Positions 8,692 to 24,020 of a DNA stretch of 64,000 nucleotides are shown in pieces. The stretch comes from Streptomyces sp. A1277. GTDB lineage: Bacteria > Actinomycetota > Actinomycetes > Streptomycetales > Streptomycetaceae. Position 1 is the first letter of the stretch. Each line of letters opens with the position of its first letter. The stretch spans positions 124,001-188,000 of the forward strand of contig NZ_SSBI01000007.1 in the NCBI RefSeq assembly GCF_004795015.1, given 5' to 3'. The position numbers and the translations under genes are program-made. The notes beneath the pieces are model-generated. The model saw nothing but the letters and a program-made list of their open reading frames with translations. It did no database searches and had not been told where the DNA came from.

Positions 8692-9312
8692 TCAGGAGCG
8701 GAAGCCGATGACGCCGAAACCCGGCATCGCCCTCGCGCGCCGCATCCAGCCGAGGCACTGCGCGACGGCTTCCGCGACTTCCGGCTCCTGCGACGGGGTC
8801 CGGCCCGACGCGGCGAGCTCGCGCGTGGTGGCCTCGTACTGCTCCAGAGCCTGGGCGATGCGGTCGGGTATCCACTCGCCGCAGCCCGGTGTGAAGCTGT
8901 ACGGCAACGGGGCCGGCGGGCCGCCGTGGCTGAACGACTCCACGGACACGGCGGTGATACCCAGCTCGCCGAGCCCCTGATCGACCATCGACAGCCAGTC
9001 GCCCCGGTGCGGTGTGAAGCAGTCGTTGGGGAGGACCGCGCCGACGAATGAGCACAGCCGCTTGTAGGCGTAGCCGTACTGGAAGGCGTGATTCCGGTCC
9101 TCGCTGAACGGCCCGCCGTGAATGACCGCGCGCAGCGCCGCTTCCCCCGTGGGGGCGCCCTGCCCGATCTCGTGGCCGTGATAGTCGTCGTCGCGGGCCA
9201 GGTCGTCCGCGAACTCGGCCCGTATCACCCCCAGCAACTGGTCGTCGCGGCATCCGACCAGGGCACGCGTGGTCGATACATCCAGCAGGTAGAGGCTCAG
9301 GGCAGAACTCAT
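8692..9312 (-). CDS. DUF7691-like hypothetical protein
   Basis: A 206-aa protein starting MSSALSLYLLDVSTTRALVGCRDDQLLGVIR. It matches, from memory, a widespread uncharacterised Streptomyces family. Further conserved-looking parts are ALRAVIHGGPFSEDRNHAFQYGYAYKRLC and the C-terminal GWMRRARAMPGFGVIGFRS. There is no signal peptide or membrane segment. ATG 9312 is chosen over an in-frame extension to 9531 that would overlap the end of the PKS gene. It follows the PKS operon on the same strand with a 67-base gap and could be cotranscribed, but nothing links it functionally. Confidence 0.75.
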   Translation of the reverse strand: MSSALSLYLLDVSTTRALVGCRDDQLLGVIRAEFADDLARDDDYHGHEIGQGAPTGEAALRAVIHGGPFSEDRNHAFQYGYAYKRLCSFVGAVLPNDCFTPHRGDWLSMVDQGLGELGITAVSVESFSHGGPPAPLPYSFTPGCGEWIPDRIAQALEQYEATTRELAASGRTPSQEPEVAEAVAQCLGWMRRARAMPGFGVIGFRS

Positions 9313-9379
9313 GGAACCGAACCTATGGGACGCCACTGACAATGCCGCGTGGCAGCCCGTCTTGGTCGCCGGCCCCTTG

Positions 9380-12300
9380 TCAGACCTCGCTGTTACGTTG
9401 ACCCGAGGATCTTGCTTCGACCTCAGGAGTGGGCGCATGTACGAGGAACGGCTCGCCGCGTCCTGCTCCTCGGTCCGGCTCCGACACCACCCGCATGCCC
9501 AGCCCGCGCACCCGGTAGATGCAGGTGTCATCGCCCCACAACGACGCGTCCGCCACCGCGTAGGGGCCCCGCTCGTCCGTGCCGCTCTCCACGATGTCCA
9601 TGTCCACCCGGATCAGACGGTGGGCCGGGGTGATCTGGCCGCGGTACGTCCACGCGGTCTCCCGGTCGGGCAGCACCGGCTCGAAACGGGGATGGGGCGT
9701 GCCGGCGGCCGCGTCGCGTTCGAGCAGGTGGAACTGGAGCAGTTGGCACATGGCCTCGATGCCCAGCGAGCCCGGCTGTACCGGGTCCTGGAAGAAGTGG
9801 GCCCGGAAGAACCAGGCGTCCTGGCGCACGTCCTTCTCGGACCGCAACCGGCCCAGTCCGGCGCTGCCCCCGTCCGGCCAGTAGCCCGTGATCCGGTCCA
9901 GCATCAGCAGCATCGGCCCCGGCAGGCACAGCTCCCCGGCGCAGTAGCGGTCGGGCCGGGTGGTCAGGTCGACGGTGCGGTCGCAGGGCTCGGCGAGGCG
10001 GTTGCGGTCGTCCGCCGATGCGGCCAGGCCCTGCTGGTCGTCGAAGGCCGACTGGGGGAAGTAGCCGAAGACCGTCTCCAGTGCGAGCACGGGCACGTCG
10101 TCGGCCGAGCACGACACCCGGAAGGACTCGATGATCAGGTCACCGCTGCGCGAGACGCGCGTCAGCTCGGCGCGGGTGCGGACCGTTCGCGTCGCCGGGG
10201 TCACCTCGCCGGTGACCGTCCCCGTCCCGTCGAGGTTGCGGAACAGCAGGTCCACGTCGGTGGTGAGGGCGCTGCCCACGTACGAGGCGAGCCAGCCGCA
10301 GGGTTGCAGCGCGGTTTCCATGAGGACGGCGAACGGCATGGCGCGGCCACCGCTCTGCTCGAAGAACCAGGCTTGGTCGGGTACGTCGTACTCCGCGACG
10401 ACACAGCTGCCCTCCCGCATCCCGCCCTGGGGCCCGTCCACCGAGACGATCCGGCTCATGAAGTGGTACGGGGGGCCGGGGAGGCGCGCCACCCGGCGGG
10501 TGCCGTCGAAGGGCTCGTACATCCTGCCGAACGCCTCGCTCGGCCTGCCCCAGGCGCACGCCAGGAGTGAGGGGTAGTCGAAGGGGAACCCGTCGGCAGC
10601 CGTGGCCACCGGCCTCTCCTCGCGGTGACCGACCAACCCGCCCGACTGCGGCAGCGGCACGGGGGCCGCCCCGGTCTGCACGGCGCGCGGACCCGCGTGC
10701 CGCCACTGCGAGAGCGGCCAGTCGGGCACCAGCCGCAGGGCCATGGCACGGCCCAGAAACGCTTTCGCCCCGTCCACCGAGCCCAGCACGTCGGCGTAGA
10801 GCGTCGGCACCGGGCCCGCGGAGACTCCGCGTACGAACACCTCGTAGACGACGCGCCGGCCCTCAGGGGTCGCCTGGCCCCGGCACATGGCGTGGTAGGG
10901 CTGATCACTGACCGGTTCGAAGCGCCAGCCGTCCCGGTCGACGGTGTAGCCCATGGCCGTCAGGTAGAAGGCCATCGCCTGGAGACCGCCTTGGAACATC
11001 AGGGTGCCGGGCATGCAGGGGTCGTTCTTGAAGTGCCCGGCGAAGAACCAGTCGTCCGGCGCCAACGCCGTCTCGGCGCGCAGATAGCCCCGGCCCCACG
11101 GGCCGCCGGCCGAGTCGAACGCGCTCACCTCGTCCAACAGGCGCAGCCTGCCCCCGTCGAGCCGCGGCGAGCGGATGTGGGCCGCCGTTGCCTCCCAGCC
11201 GGGACCGAAGCAGTCCGCCGGCCGCCCTTCTGTCAGGGCCCGGAGCCGGTCCTCGTCGAACCGGGTCAGCTCGCAGTGCACGGCCGGAGGGTCGAGCGGC
11301 AGGGCGTCACCCGGCGGATGCTCGGCCGGGTCCCACCGGATACCGCCGCTGCCGGCGAGTTCCTGAGGGGTGAAGAAGCCCGCCTGGCCCTCGCGGACAC
11401 TGAGCCGGAGCTCGCCGTCCACGTAGCAGTCGTAGTGGAAGAAGGCCAGCCGCACGCCCTCGGCCTCCGCGTGGCCGTCGACGTGGATCTCGAAGGACAG
11501 GGTGTCACCGGCCCCCGGCGGGTCGCCGTGGAAGGTCACCTCGCACCCGAGCAGCCGGTAGGCGCGCTCGCCCCGGTTGAGCAGATCGGCGCCCAGCCAG
11601 CTGAGCAGAAGCAGGTCGGCCTGGCCCGCCTCGACCAGCAGGCCGGCCGGCATGCGCCCCGTGGAGTCCAGGTACCAGCCGTCGGACCGGATGTCGGTCT
11701 CCGTCCAGATCCTGCCGTCCGTGCGCACCGGTCCCGGCATGGCGAGTGCCGCGGGCACCGCGTCGATTCCGGTGACCCGGTCGGCGAACAGCATGGGCGG
11801 TCCGGGCATCCGGGTCTGCACCGCGTATCCGTCCTGTTCGGCGAACCTGGGCCCGAACAGAGCGGAGATCTTGTGCTCGGCGAGGTACTCCAGTTGGGCG
11901 CGGTCGAACTTCGGCCCCGGTTTCGGCGTCGGCGAGGACGGTGACGCGGGTGTATGCGGCAGCGGGGCGGGTGCCGGCTGCACCGGGGTCGGCGGCGGGG
12001 GCTGCACGGCCGGGCGGGGCGTGGTGAGTGCGGGCGGCCCCATGATGTCGGGGGCGGGGATCGGTGCTCCGGCAGCCGTCAACGCCCTCACGGCCAGCGT
12101 CGACATCCGCAGGAAGCGCTGGTGGGTCTCGGTGTGCCGGGCCATCACCTCCCGGTGCAGCTCGGCGACCCGCAGTCCGAGCCGGGCGACTACGGCCCGC
12201 GCGTCCTGCGGTGCCCAGGATTCTCCGCCGGCGGGGGAGGGGGCGGGGAGGGTGGGGCTCTGGGAGTGCTGTGGGGCCGGGTCGGTGTCCGCGCCCGGTC

Positions 12301-15300
12301 CTCCGCACGGCGGCGCGGTGGGGGCTGAGGACCCTCCCGGCACACGGGCCTGCGGGACGGTCGAGGGGAGCGGGCGGCCGGGGGCGTGGTTCGGGACCGG
12401 GGCCAGCTCCGGGGCCCGGGGCAGGGTCGTCACAGTGGACTCCAGGCAGGGCAGACGGGGGAACGGGACGGCGGGAACGGTGATGCCGGGGCCGGGGTCC
12501 GGGAGATCCGTCGCGGCGCGGCCGAGCCGGGCGAGCAGCTCATCGGCTCGCACCGGCACTCCGGCGACGACGAGTTCGGCCACCGACAGACACAGCTGCC
12601 GCAGTCCGGTGTCCTGCGGGGCGTCCAGCGCCACGGCCACGTGTTCCCGGTCGCCGAGCACCCGCTTGATCCAGCCGGTGCACAGCCTCCGCGGTCCGTG
12701 CTCCACGAAGACGCGGACCCCGTCGGCCCATGCCTGCTCGACCATGGCCGCGAAGTCGATCGTGCCCATCCCCTGAGCGGTGACCGCGTCGGCGGCCCGC
12801 TCGGCTGTCGGCAGGTACGCCTGCCCGGTGGCCCCGCTGTAGAACCGTACGCCCGGCACCTCCACCGTGGGACGGTGATGGGCCGCACGCCACGCTTCCC
12901 GGACCTCCGCCAGCTCCGGTGCATGGGCCGCCATGTCGTACTCCAGCTCGATGGCGAGGTCGGCGCCCAGTGCGGCCACAACGGCCGCGCACGCCCGGGA
13001 CTCGCCGCCGATGACGCAGATCCCGGGGGCGTTCACCGCCATCAGATGGACGGCGGCCTGCCCGGCGAGTTGCGCACGGACGACGTCCAGAGGGGCACCG
13101 ACCAGGTAACTCGACCACCGGGAGCCCTGAATGCCCCGATGCTCCCAATGACGCCGCACGGCCCGGAGTTCGCCGGTGAGCTCGGTCGTGAACAGGCCGC
13201 TCTCCCGGGTGGCTTCGTACAGTCCCGTGGCGTCCGGCCAGGCTCCCAGCGCGACCAGCGCGGTCGACTCGCCGGAGGAGTAGCCGAGAGCGGCGTCCGG
13301 CCGCAGTCCGAGAACATCGCGGCTGAACACCGTGTGGCACACGGCCAGTTCGGCGGCTGTCCAGATCTGCTTGAGCACCCCCTGCTGCGGCCCGGACCGC
13401 AACCGCGTACCGATCGCGTGGTGTGCCTCGCGGACGGTCTCGCCGAGCGAGGGCAGGGCGAGCAGCAACTCGTGGCCCATGCCCGGGTAGGCGGCCGAGC
13501 CGTTGGTGTACACGAACGCGGTCTGCCCGTCGACCGGACGTTCCCGGTACAGCACGTCGGCCGGTCGGGCGCCGCCCTCGGCCAGCCAGCGGCGGGCGGC
13601 TTCCCTGCGGTCCTCGGGCGCGGTGTCTGCGTCGACCACGAGCGCCAGCCTGGCCGGGCCCGCGCTGGACTCCACACCGGAATCCAGCGCGGCCAGCACC
13701 TCCCTGCGGTCCGCCCCCGAGTAGACGTGCAGGCTCGGCGCGGGACCGCGCAGCCACGGCCGGGCGTCCCCCGCGCGCAGGCGTACGCTCACGGCCGGCC
13801 CCTCCAGCGGCGTCACCGCAACCCGCGCGGTGCGGGGGACCGCCGCGGTGTCGGCGGGCTCGCCAGGCCGGGGCACGGCGCGGTGCTGGAGCGAGAGCGC
13901 CGCCACCGCGACGGAGACCAGCCCGGACGCCGCATGAGCGCGCCCGAAGGCCGCCGCCGGGTCGAACACCGCATCCGGACCGTCGCCGATGACCATGTCG
14001 GGCGCGTCGGCGCATTCCTCGTCCAGCAGGGCGACGATGGTGTCACCGTCCCTGCGTGCGGCGTCCAGGAGCTTCAGGACCAGGACGACGGCCGCTTCCC
14101 CCGGGGCGTCCTCGTGCCCGAGTTCCCGCAGGGCGGACCGGTGGACCGCCTCGCAGGACAGGTCGGCGGCACCGACGAGCGCGGCGTCGGCCTCGCCCGC
14201 ACGCAGGGCCCGGGCCGCGAGCTCCAGCGCGACCGTCCCGGACGCCTCCTCGGCGGACACCGTGAACCCCGGCCCCGCGAGGTCGAGTTGGGTGCTGATG
14301 CGGTTCGCCGCGAGGTTCGGCATGCTGCCCACCACCCCTTCGGCCGTCAACGGCGGAACAAACGCGTCCCGGGCGGAGTCCGCCGGCACGGCGCTGCCGC
14401 ATCCCGCCTCCTCCAGCCAGTTCGCCACCCGCCAGCGGGCACCTGACCGGGCCACTTCGGGGTCCACGCCCATGCCGATGACCACCATGGTCCGCTCACG
14501 GGGCAGGCTCACCGTCCGCACCGCCTCCCGCGCGGCCTCCAGCACCTGGAGCTGATGACGTACGGTCCGCTCCAGGGCCAGCGGAGGGAAGCACAGGTCC
14601 GTCAGCCCCACGGCGAACTCCGCCGCAGGGCCGCGCCGTTCACCGCCCAGCACCGCCCGGCGCAAGTCCTCCGCGGACCTTCCCTCGCCCACCCGGGCGC
14701 CGACCGCGACGATCGCCACCGGGGCACGGCCGCCCGGCTCCCGCGCCGCCGATACCCCGGCCGCAGCCGACGCCGAGCCCGGAGAGGGTGCCGGTGCGCG
14801 GCCGGCCCGCCCCGAGCCCCGCGCCGGCCGGGGCACGGAGGGCGGGAACCCGTCGTCGGGATGGTCCACGATCAGGTGGGCGTTGGTGCCCCCGAACCCG
14901 AAGGCACTCACCGCCGCCCTGCGCGGACCCGTCCACTCCTCCGGCTCCGCGAGCACCCGCAACGGCGTGCCCGCCAGCGCGTCCAGCGGCCGCTGCGCAC
15001 CGAGCGTCGCCGGACGCACCCCCGCCCGCAGCGCGCCGAGCACCTTGAGCAGGCCGGCCACGCCGGCCGAGGCCAGCAGGTGCCCGACGTTGGACTTCGC
15101 CGACCCGATGGGCACGTCGTCACCGCCCCCGAAGACCCGGGCCATGCCGCGCGCCTCCACCGCGTCACCGACCGGCGTCCCCGTCGCATGGCACTCGACC
15201 AGCGAAACCGAATCGGGGGCGAGGCCCGCCGTGTCGTACGCCAAGCGCATGGCCCGGACCTGACCCTCCTCGGACGGGCTGATGAGCCCCGATCCGCGGC

Positions 15301-16183
15301 CGTCGTTGGAGAGACCCACGCCCCGGATCACGCCGAGCACGGGGAGGCCGGCGGATCTGGCGTCGGGCAGTCGCATCAGGGTGACGAACCCGGCGCCCTC
15401 GCCGTGCACCAGGCCGTCCGCGTCCTGGTGGAAGGGGCGGCTGCGTCCCGTCCGGCTGGTCGCGGACAGCGCGCAGAACCCCATGTGCAGGTAGAGGGGG
15501 TCGGGCCGGCTCACCGCGCCCGCCACCATCACATCGGCCGTGCCGTCGTGCAGCCGGTCGCACGCCAGCTTGACCGCGTACAACGAGGACGCACAGGCGG
15601 CGTCGAGGGACCAGGCCCCCGCCCCGAGTCCGAGCGCCCGGGCCGCGAGCGCGGCGGGCAGCCCGGAGGAGAAGCGGTTGCGGGCGTCGGGACGTGTACG
15701 GCGCCCATCCGCCAGCAGGGCGTCGCGGAGCGGCGGGTGCTGCGCGGAAAGCCAGACGTGTTCGGCGAAGGCGGCCCCGGCCTGCGTCGGGTACGACAGA
15801 TTGCCCAGCACCAGCCCGCCGCGCGGCAGCGGACCCACACGGCCCGCCTCGGCGAGCGCCTGCCGAGCGCCGTACAACACCCAGTGGAACAGCGGGTCCA
15901 GTGAGGAGATCCGCTCCGGGGCGATCCGGAATCCGCCCGGGTCGAAGACGGACTCGAACCCCTCGACGTAACCGCCCACCTCGGTCCAGGTGCGGTCCAG
16001 ATGGTCGTCCACCGAGCCCATGACCCAGCGGCGCGGGACCCGCCAGCGCCCCGCCGGGGCGGCCGACAGGCTGGTGCGGCCGGCGGCGATGTTCTCCCAG
16101 AACGTGTCCGGGTCGAGCGCACCGGGCAGCACACAGCCCCGGCCGACGACGGCGATCGGTTCGAAATCCATGAGGGTGCTCAC
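9380..16183 (-). CDS. PUFA-synthase-like PKS subunit, KS-CLF-AT-DH-DH (PfaC/Pfa3-like)
   Basis: A 2267-aa iterative type I PKS. The first KS (residues 1-450) has active-site Cys near 197 (DAACASS), ECHATGT and NVGHLLASAG. A chain-length-factor-like domain follows (about 484-870); its Cys position reads SAEEASGT, so it cannot condense. An acyltransferase (about 885-1230) carries GYSSGES. After an Ala/Pro-rich linker come four FabA-type hotdog folds forming two dehydratase didomains (from about 1425). The second and fourth hold the catalytic His (GHFKNDPCMPG near 1717, AHFFQDPVQPG near 2129); the first and third lack it. The architecture matches myxobacterial Pfa3 without its C-terminal acylglycerol-phosphate acyltransferase. 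The GTG at 16183 has a weak ribosome site, and the ATG at 16171 is an alternative. It is the last PKS gene of the operon. Confidence 0.9.
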   Translation of the reverse strand: MSTLMDFEPIAVVGRGCVLPGALDPDTFWENIAAGRTSLSAAPAGRWRVPRRWVMGSVDDHLDRTWTEVGGYVEGFESVFDPGGFRIAPERISSLDPLFHWVLYGARQALAEAGRVGPLPRGGLVLGNLSYPTQAGAAFAEHVWLSAQHPPLRDALLADGRRTRPDARNRFSSGLPAALAARALGLGAGAWSLDAACASSLYAVKLACDRLHDGTADVMVAGAVSRPDPLYLHMGFCALSATSRTGRSRPFHQDADGLVHGEGAGFVTLMRLPDARSAGLPVLGVIRGVGLSNDGRGSGLISPSEEGQVRAMRLAYDTAGLAPDSVSLVECHATGTPVGDAVEARGMARVFGGGDDVPIGSAKSNVGHLLASAGVAGLLKVLGALRAGVRPATLGAQRPLDALAGTPLRVLAEPEEWTGPRRAAVSAFGFGGTNAHLIVDHPDDGFPPSVPRPARGSGRAGRAPAPSPGSASAAAGVSAAREPGGRAPVAIVAVGARVGEGRSAEDLRRAVLGGERRGPAAEFAVGLTDLCFPPLALERTVRHQLQVLEAAREAVRTVSLPRERTMVVIGMGVDPEVARSGARWRVANWLEEAGCGSAVPADSARDAFVPPLTAEGVVGSMPNLAANRISTQLDLAGPGFTVSAEEASGTVALELAARALRAGEADAALVGAADLSCEAVHRSALRELGHEDAPGEAAVVLVLKLLDAARRDGDTIVALLDEECADAPDMVIGDGPDAVFDPAAAFGRAHAASGLVSVAVAALSLQHRAVPRPGEPADTAAVPRTARVAVTPLEGPAVSVRLRAGDARPWLRGPAPSLHVYSGADRREVLAALDSGVESSAGPARLALVVDADTAPEDRREAARRWLAEGGARPADVLYRERPVDGQTAFVYTNGSAAYPGMGHELLLALPSLGETVREAHHAIGTRLRSGPQQGVLKQIWTAAELAVCHTVFSRDVLGLRPDAALGYSSGESTALVALGAWPDATGLYEATRESGLFTTELTGELRAVRRHWEHRGIQGSRWSSYLVGAPLDVVRAQLAGQAAVHLMAVNAPGICVIGGESRACAAVVAALGADLAIELEYDMAAHAPELAEVREAWRAAHHRPTVEVPGVRFYSGATGQAYLPTAERAADAVTAQGMGTIDFAAMVEQAWADGVRVFVEHGPRRLCTGWIKRVLGDREHVAVALDAPQDTGLRQLCLSVAELVVAGVPVRADELLARLGRAATDLPDPGPGITVPAVPFPRLPCLESTVTTLPRAPELAPVPNHAPGRPLPSTVPQARVPGGSSAPTAPPCGGPGADTDPAPQHSQSPTLPAPSPAGGESWAPQDARAVVARLGLRVAELHREVMARHTETHQRFLRMSTLAVRALTAAGAPIPAPDIMGPPALTTPRPAVQPPPPTPVQPAPAPLPHTPASPSSPTPKPGPKFDRAQLEYLAEHKISALFGPRFAEQDGYAVQTRMPGPPMLFADRVTGIDAVPAALAMPGPVRTDGRIWTETDIRSDGWYLDSTGRMPAGLLVEAGQADLLLLSWLGADLLNRGERAYRLLGCEVTFHGDPPGAGDTLSFEIHVDGHAEAEGVRLAFFHYDCYVDGELRLSVREGQAGFFTPQELAGSGGIRWDPAEHPPGDALPLDPPAVHCELTRFDEDRLRALTEGRPADCFGPGWEATAAHIRSPRLDGGRLRLLDEVSAFDSAGGPWGRGYLRAETALAPDDWFFAGHFKNDPCMPGTLMFQGGLQAMAFYLTAMGYTVDRDGWRFEPVSDQPYHAMCRGQATPEGRRVVYEVFVRGVSAGPVPTLYADVLGSVDGAKAFLGRAMALRLVPDWPLSQWRHAGPRAVQTGAAPVPLPQSGGLVGHREERPVATAADGFPFDYPSLLACAWGRPSEAFGRMYEPFDGTRRVARLPGPPYHFMSRIVSVDGPQGGMREGSCVVAEYDVPDQAWFFEQSGGRAMPFAVLMETALQPCGWLASYVGSALTTDVDLLFRNLDGTGTVTGEVTPATRTVRTRAELTRVSRSGDLIIESFRVSCSADDVPVLALETVFGYFPQSAFDDQQGLAASADDRNRLAEPCDRTVDLTTRPDRYCAGELCLPGPMLLMLDRITGYWPDGGSAGLGRLRSEKDVRQDAWFFRAHFFQDPVQPGSLGIEAMCQLLQFHLLERDAAAGTPHPRFEPVLPDRETAWTYRGQITPAHRLIRVDMDIVESGTDERGPYAVADASLWGDDTCIYRVRGLGMRVVSEPDRGAGRGEPFLVHAPTPEVEARSSGQRNSEV

Positions 16184-16238
16184 TTAAGGGACTTGAAGGC
16201 AGGGCGTGGGCCGGGAGGGCTCGGGCTCGTCGGCGTTG

Positions 16239-22328
<6,090 letters not shown>

Positions 22329-22369
22329 GGTCTCTCCTGGGAGCAGCGCCTTCGGAGCGCCGGGCGCGC

Positions 22370-23953
22370 TCACGCCAGCTCGCACGGCACGTAGGTGAAA
22401 GCCTCGGGAGGCATGGGGACTCCATGGGTACGCAGTTGATGGGCGCGGGTGAGTACGGCCGCGCCTTCGAGGAGGTTGAGGGCGATCTGCACCACGGTCC
22501 GGTGCCCCGGTTCGGCCAGCCAGGAGCCCGCCACCCACCGGTTGAAGGCGCCCATCGACGGTCCGCACCAGATCTGGTAGTCGGCCCGCCGCGGTGCGTG
22601 CCCGGTGATCGCCCAACGGCTGGAACTGCCCAGGTACCAGCGGAAGACCAGGGCCATCCGGTGTTTCGGGTCCGCCTCGGCGCGCGTGATCTCGGCAGGA
22701 TCGCGCTGTTCCCAGAACGCGCGCGTACGCTGCCACACCTCCTCGAACGGGGCGCGCAGCACATCGCGTTCGAGCGAGGTCCGCAGGGCGGGCGGGATCT
22801 CCTCCAGGGAGCCGTGCGCCCGGTACGCCGCGTGGAGCCTGCCGGCCCGCTGGGCGAACATCGTGCCGCGCGACAGCACCTGGAGCTTCACACCGAGCTC
22901 GAACATGTCGGCCGCCGGCGCCATGGCCACATCGGCGATGTCCGCCTCGCACAGCATCGCCTTGGCCTCGTCGCACAGGCCCGCTTCGACGGAGGTCTGG
23001 TTCACCGACCCGACGACCACGTAGGACGCGCCGAGGGCGAAGGCGCCGGCCACCGCGTCGGGCGTGCCGAGACCCCCGGCCGCACCGACCCCGACCGGCC
23101 GGGGGTATCCGAACCGCCGGCAGAGCGCGTCGCGCAGCCCCGCGATCCTCGGCAGCAGGACCGACAACGGCCGGTTGTCGGTGTGTCCGCCGCTGTCGGC
23201 CTCCACGGTGATGTCCTCGGCGACCGGCACGCGGGCCGCGAGATCCGCCTCCTCCCGGGTCAGCCGGCCCTCGGCCACGAGGGGTTCCAGGAGGGCGGCC
23301 GGTGCGGGGGAGAGGAACCGTTCGGCCACCTCGGGACGGGACACCTTGGCGAGCATCCGGGTGGGCCGGACGATGTGCCCGTCCGCCCCCCGGCGCAGCC
23401 CCCTGGCCGAGCACCACACGACGGCCGGGGTCAGTTCCATGTACGCGGACGCGGATACCCGGGGCACACCGCAGCCCACGAGGAGCTCCGCGACGCGTGA
23501 CTCCAGTGCCGGTTCGGCCGGTGAGTGGATGAGGTTCACACCCCAGTTCCGGCGCCCGCCCAGCTCGTCGACGAGCGTGTGCACGGCCCGTTCCACGTCG
23601 CCGTACGCCAGTCCGCCCGCGCCGAAGAAGCCGAGCATGTCCGCCCGGGCCATCGCCGACACCATCGCGGTGGTCGCGATTCCGTTCGCCATCTCGCCCG
23701 CGACGTAAGGGAACCGCACACCGTGGGCCTCGCAGAAGGTACGGCCGCCGAGCCATTCGGGGTACAGCGGGGGCAGCGTTCCGAGGGCTCGGCCCGGTGG
23801 CACGGGGCCGAGTGCGAGCCCCAGCTCCCGGCTGTCCGGCCCGCTGACCACGTGGACGGGCTCACGGATACGCCGGGCGCGGGCCGCGATCCCGTCGGGC
23901 GAGAAGTCCGCCGGGGACGCGGCGGGGGAGCCGGAAACTGCGAGGACGGTCAC
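22370..23953 (-). CDS. PfaD-type trans-acting enoyl reductase (FMN-dependent)
   Basis: A 527-aa protein of the PUFA-synthase enoyl reductase family (2-nitropropane dioxygenase-like TIM barrel). Recognisable motifs are NWGVNLIHSP (about residue 133), SGGHTDNRPL (about 254), GAAGGLGTPDAVAGAFALGA (about 291) and AAADMFELGVKLQVLSRG. The C-terminal part has the family's WYLGSSSRWA and YQIWCGPSMGAFN. It should reduce enoyl-ACP double bonds on the PKS chain in trans, and so control unsaturation. The GTG start at 23953 is preceded by GGAG; upstream in-frame ATG 24088 would overlap the reductase gene. The PfaA-like gene begins 41 bases after its stop, so they are cotranscribed. Confidence 0.93.
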   Translation of the reverse strand: MTVLAVSGSPAASPADFSPDGIAARARRIREPVHVVSGPDSRELGLALGPVPPGRALGTLPPLYPEWLGGRTFCEAHGVRFPYVAGEMANGIATTAMVSAMARADMLGFFGAGGLAYGDVERAVHTLVDELGGRRNWGVNLIHSPAEPALESRVAELLVGCGVPRVSASAYMELTPAVVWCSARGLRRGADGHIVRPTRMLAKVSRPEVAERFLSPAPAALLEPLVAEGRLTREEADLAARVPVAEDITVEADSGGHTDNRPLSVLLPRIAGLRDALCRRFGYPRPVGVGAAGGLGTPDAVAGAFALGASYVVVGSVNQTSVEAGLCDEAKAMLCEADIADVAMAPAADMFELGVKLQVLSRGTMFAQRAGRLHAAYRAHGSLEEIPPALRTSLERDVLRAPFEEVWQRTRAFWEQRDPAEITRAEADPKHRMALVFRWYLGSSSRWAITGHAPRRADYQIWCGPSMGAFNRWVAGSWLAEPGHRTVVQIALNLLEGAAVLTRAHQLRTHGVPMPPEAFTYVPCELA

Positions 23954-24020
23954 GGAAGGGCTCCAACGAGACAGGACACGGGTCGGTCGACGGGAACAAT
24001 GGTGCGGAGAGGGTCCGAGG

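Noticed and set aside
12386..14446. 686-aa plus-strand open frame inside the PfaC-like gene
   Set aside because: Antisense shadow of the CLF-AT region; no domain.
22329..23756. 476-codon open extension upstream of the PfaA-like gene
   Set aside because: It lies over the enoyl reductase gene in another frame and is Arg/Gly-rich; GTG 22328 with AGGAGA is a clear start.
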